A DNA stretch of 58,227 nt, taken from positions 1 through 58,227 of the IMG/VR virus record IMGVR_UViG_3300027708_003611; one strand, 5' to 3'. This document shows positions 56,918 to 58,227 of the stretch, piece by piece. This DNA comes from a virus. A program made the position numbers and the translations under genes. The first letter of the stretch is position 1, and the number at the start of each line of letters is the position of its first letter. The notes under the pieces were generated by a model. It was not told the origin of the DNA. It saw only the letters and a program-made list of their open reading frames with translations, and did no database searches.

Positions 56918-58227
56918 ATGGAATTTACTCAACAAATACCGTTTTTTTTAGAAAATTTTTTAAGTAAACCAGCCAGTGCGTTACCGAAAGGTGCGCAGTG
57001 GCTTTTACTTTTTAGTAGTGATAGTGATAGTAATGGTTCGCCGAGTTATTCAGAAGTTTTACCAGTTCAAGCTATAAAAAAAGGTATTAGTTACGAACCT
57101 GAAAGTTGGGATATAGATAAAGCAATAGAAATAACACTTCAAAGCGATTATCAGGATATTAAAGGTTGTCTATTTGTACAAGCTGTACAAATACCTGGTG
57201 AATCAAACGTTGTTAACCCCGAAGGTATACAGCAAAACGGTTTTATACGATCTCAAATTGGTGGAGGTAGAGATGCATACAGTGGTATGCAAATAGTATT
57301 TTTAGAAACTAATATAAGTTTTGTTGATAATGTTATTAGACCTTGGGTTATTGCTACATCTCATCTAGGTATGATTGCACGAAAAGGAGCTGATAATTAC
57401 CGCTGTAGAATTACAGCATATAAATTGGGGCTTTTAGGTAATAACGAACCTCCAACAGTTGTACAAAAATATACTTTTTACGGTGCTTGCCCGATATCTA
57501 TTGAAGGAGAAGAATATAACTACTCACCAGCAAGTAGTCCTATAAATCGTTCAACAACTTTTACATATCATTATTATAGCTTAGAGTCTGTAAAAAGTTT
57601 AAATAATAACAAATTACCTAATTCAACAATAAGTATTAGTACTACAACACCTGAAATAAATCAACCTACAATAGTACCAAGTACTATAACACCTGAAATA
57701 AATCAACCTACAATAGTACCAAGTACTATAACACCTGAAATAAATCAACCTACAATAGCACCAAGTCCTCCAATACCTGAAAACTCTGCACCGTTTATAG
57801 CACCAAGTACTATAACACCTGAAATAAATCAACCTACAATAGCACCAAGTCCTCCAATACCTGAAAACTCTGCACCGTCTATAGCACCAAGTCTTCCAAT
57901 ACCTGAAAACTCTGCACCGTTTATAGCACCAAGTCTTCCAATACCTGAAAACTCTGCACCGTTTATAGCACCAAGTACTACAACACCTGAAATAAATCAA
58001 CCTACAATAGTACCAAGTCTTCCAATACCTGAAGATCCTACACCACTTATAGCACCGAACCTTCCAATACCTGAAGATCCTGCATTGATTATAGCACCGA
58101 ACCTTCCAATACCTGAAGATCCTACACCACTTATAGTACCAAGTCTTCCAATACCTGAAGATCCTACACCACTTATAGTACCAAGTCTTCCAATACCTGA
58201 AGATCCTACACCACTTATAGTACCAAG
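56918..58227 (+). CDS. Tube-like tail protein with a Pro-rich tandem-repeat C-terminus (partial)
   Basis: Open to the window end; at least 436 codons. Residues 1-235 resemble a tail-tube/gp54-type fold (FTQQIPFFLENFLSKPASAL, MQIVFLETNISFVDN, and VVQKYTFYGACPISIEGEEY). From residue 241 it becomes 14-residue Pro-rich repeats, 14 of them complete before the window ends. The start is the ATG next to the hairpin/late box. Inference: a tube-associated protein with a long extended or elastic part, perhaps a tape-measure-like or fibre-like extension. Confidence 0.75.
   Translation, partial: MEFTQQIPFFLENFLSKPASALPKGAQWLLLFSSDSDSNGSPSYSEVLPVQAIKKGISYEPESWDIDKAIEITLQSDYQDIKGCLFVQAVQIPGESNVVNPEGIQQNGFIRSQIGGGRDAYSGMQIVFLETNISFVDNVIRPWVIATSHLGMIARKGADNYRCRITAYKLGLLGNNEPPTVVQKYTFYGACPISIEGEEYNYSPASSPINRSTTFTYHYYSLESVKSLNNNKLPNSTISISTTTPEINQPTIVPSTITPEINQPTIVPSTITPEINQPTIAPSPPIPENSAPFIAPSTITPEINQPTIAPSPPIPENSAPSIAPSLPIPENSAPFIAPSLPIPENSAPFIAPSTTTPEINQPTIVPSLPIPEDPTPLIAPNLPIPEDPALIIAPNLPIPEDPTPLIVPSLPIPEDPTPLIVPSLPIPEDPTPLIVP
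57638..58225 (+). repeat. 14 tandem 42-bp coding repeats
   Basis: Fourteen consecutive 42-bp units, each coding 14 residues of the form (S/N)xxxPExxxPxIxP. Three sub-types occur: TPEINQPTI, IPENSAPFI and IPEDPTPLI. Sub-types are shuffled, which suggests unequal recombination. The last two units (58142-58225) are nearly or fully identical, as expected after recent duplication, and the array runs past the window end. Confidence 0.92.

Noticed and set aside
57623-58000. Minus-strand 125-aa ORF made of Cys/Trp/Arg/Tyr repeats
   Set aside because: It is the reverse reading of the 42-bp coding repeats of the plus-strand tail gene; its odd composition follows from that.
57638-58225. Possible CRISPR array from the regular 42-bp period
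   Set aside because: The units are head to tail with no unique spacers and stay in one open reading frame, so they are protein-coding repeats.

Overview
The window is part of the genome of a T4-like, contractile-tailed (myovirus) bacteriophage with very AT-rich DNA and gene-dense, overlapping operons. The evidence is a near-complete set of T4 core genes: primase (gp61-like), UvsY, UvsW, late sigma factor gp55, gp47/gp46 nuclease, gp43 DNA polymerase, UvsX, gp41 helicase, gp32, a probable gp45 clamp, terminase gp17, sheath gp18 and tube gp19. The host is probably a member of Bacteroidota (inference). Almost no start codon has a Shine-Dalgarno sequence, the phage carries its own ribosomal protein bS21, and it carries a small Hc1/histone-H1-like protein of a type common in that phylum.

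Layout. 1-7.6 kb: small accessory genes, APS kinase, a DUF932-like protein, bS21, an unusual 136-nt structured RNA candidate, a phosphoribosyltransferase, a CysO/MoaD-like sulfur carrier, an FkbM methyltransferase, an acetyltransferase, a SemiSWEET-like protein and seven tRNA genes. 7.6-12.5 kb: ThyX, the Hc1-like protein, a lipoprotein, an AAA ATPase, a PD-(D/E)XK nuclease and small unknowns. 12.5-23.3 kb, mostly minus strand: primase, QueD and QueE, and a group of proteins whose N-termini look like T4 capsid-targeting/prohead-protease signals. That group includes a 657-aa possible polyprotein and a nucleotidyltransferase plus ligase pair. 23.3-26.9 kb: uvsY-uvsW-55-47. 26.8-35.2 kb: a glycosyltransferase/methyltransferase cassette lying between gp47 and gp46. 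35.2-43.9 kb: gp46, a glycosyltransferase, gp43, then DpdA, a formyltransferase, a P-loop kinase and QueF. 44-51 kb: uvsX, gp41, gp32, FolE2 and probable gp45. 51-58.2 kb: terminase and tail genes, ending inside an open gene with 14-residue tandem repeats.

How the genes work together. FolE2, QueD, QueE and QueF make 7-deazaguanine bases (QueC is not in the window). DpdA would insert the base into DNA, and the adjacent formyltransferase resembles the proposed dPreQ1 formyltransferase (DpdN). The phage therefore probably carries formylated preQ1 in its DNA. Early/middle genes repeatedly show TTG-N19-TA promoters, and virion genes show the T4 late box (N)ATAAATA. In most cases the box lies only 6-12 nt before the start codon, so many transcripts should be leaderless or nearly so.

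Functions are read from motifs by eye; no database search was run. Residue numbers are approximate to a few positions.
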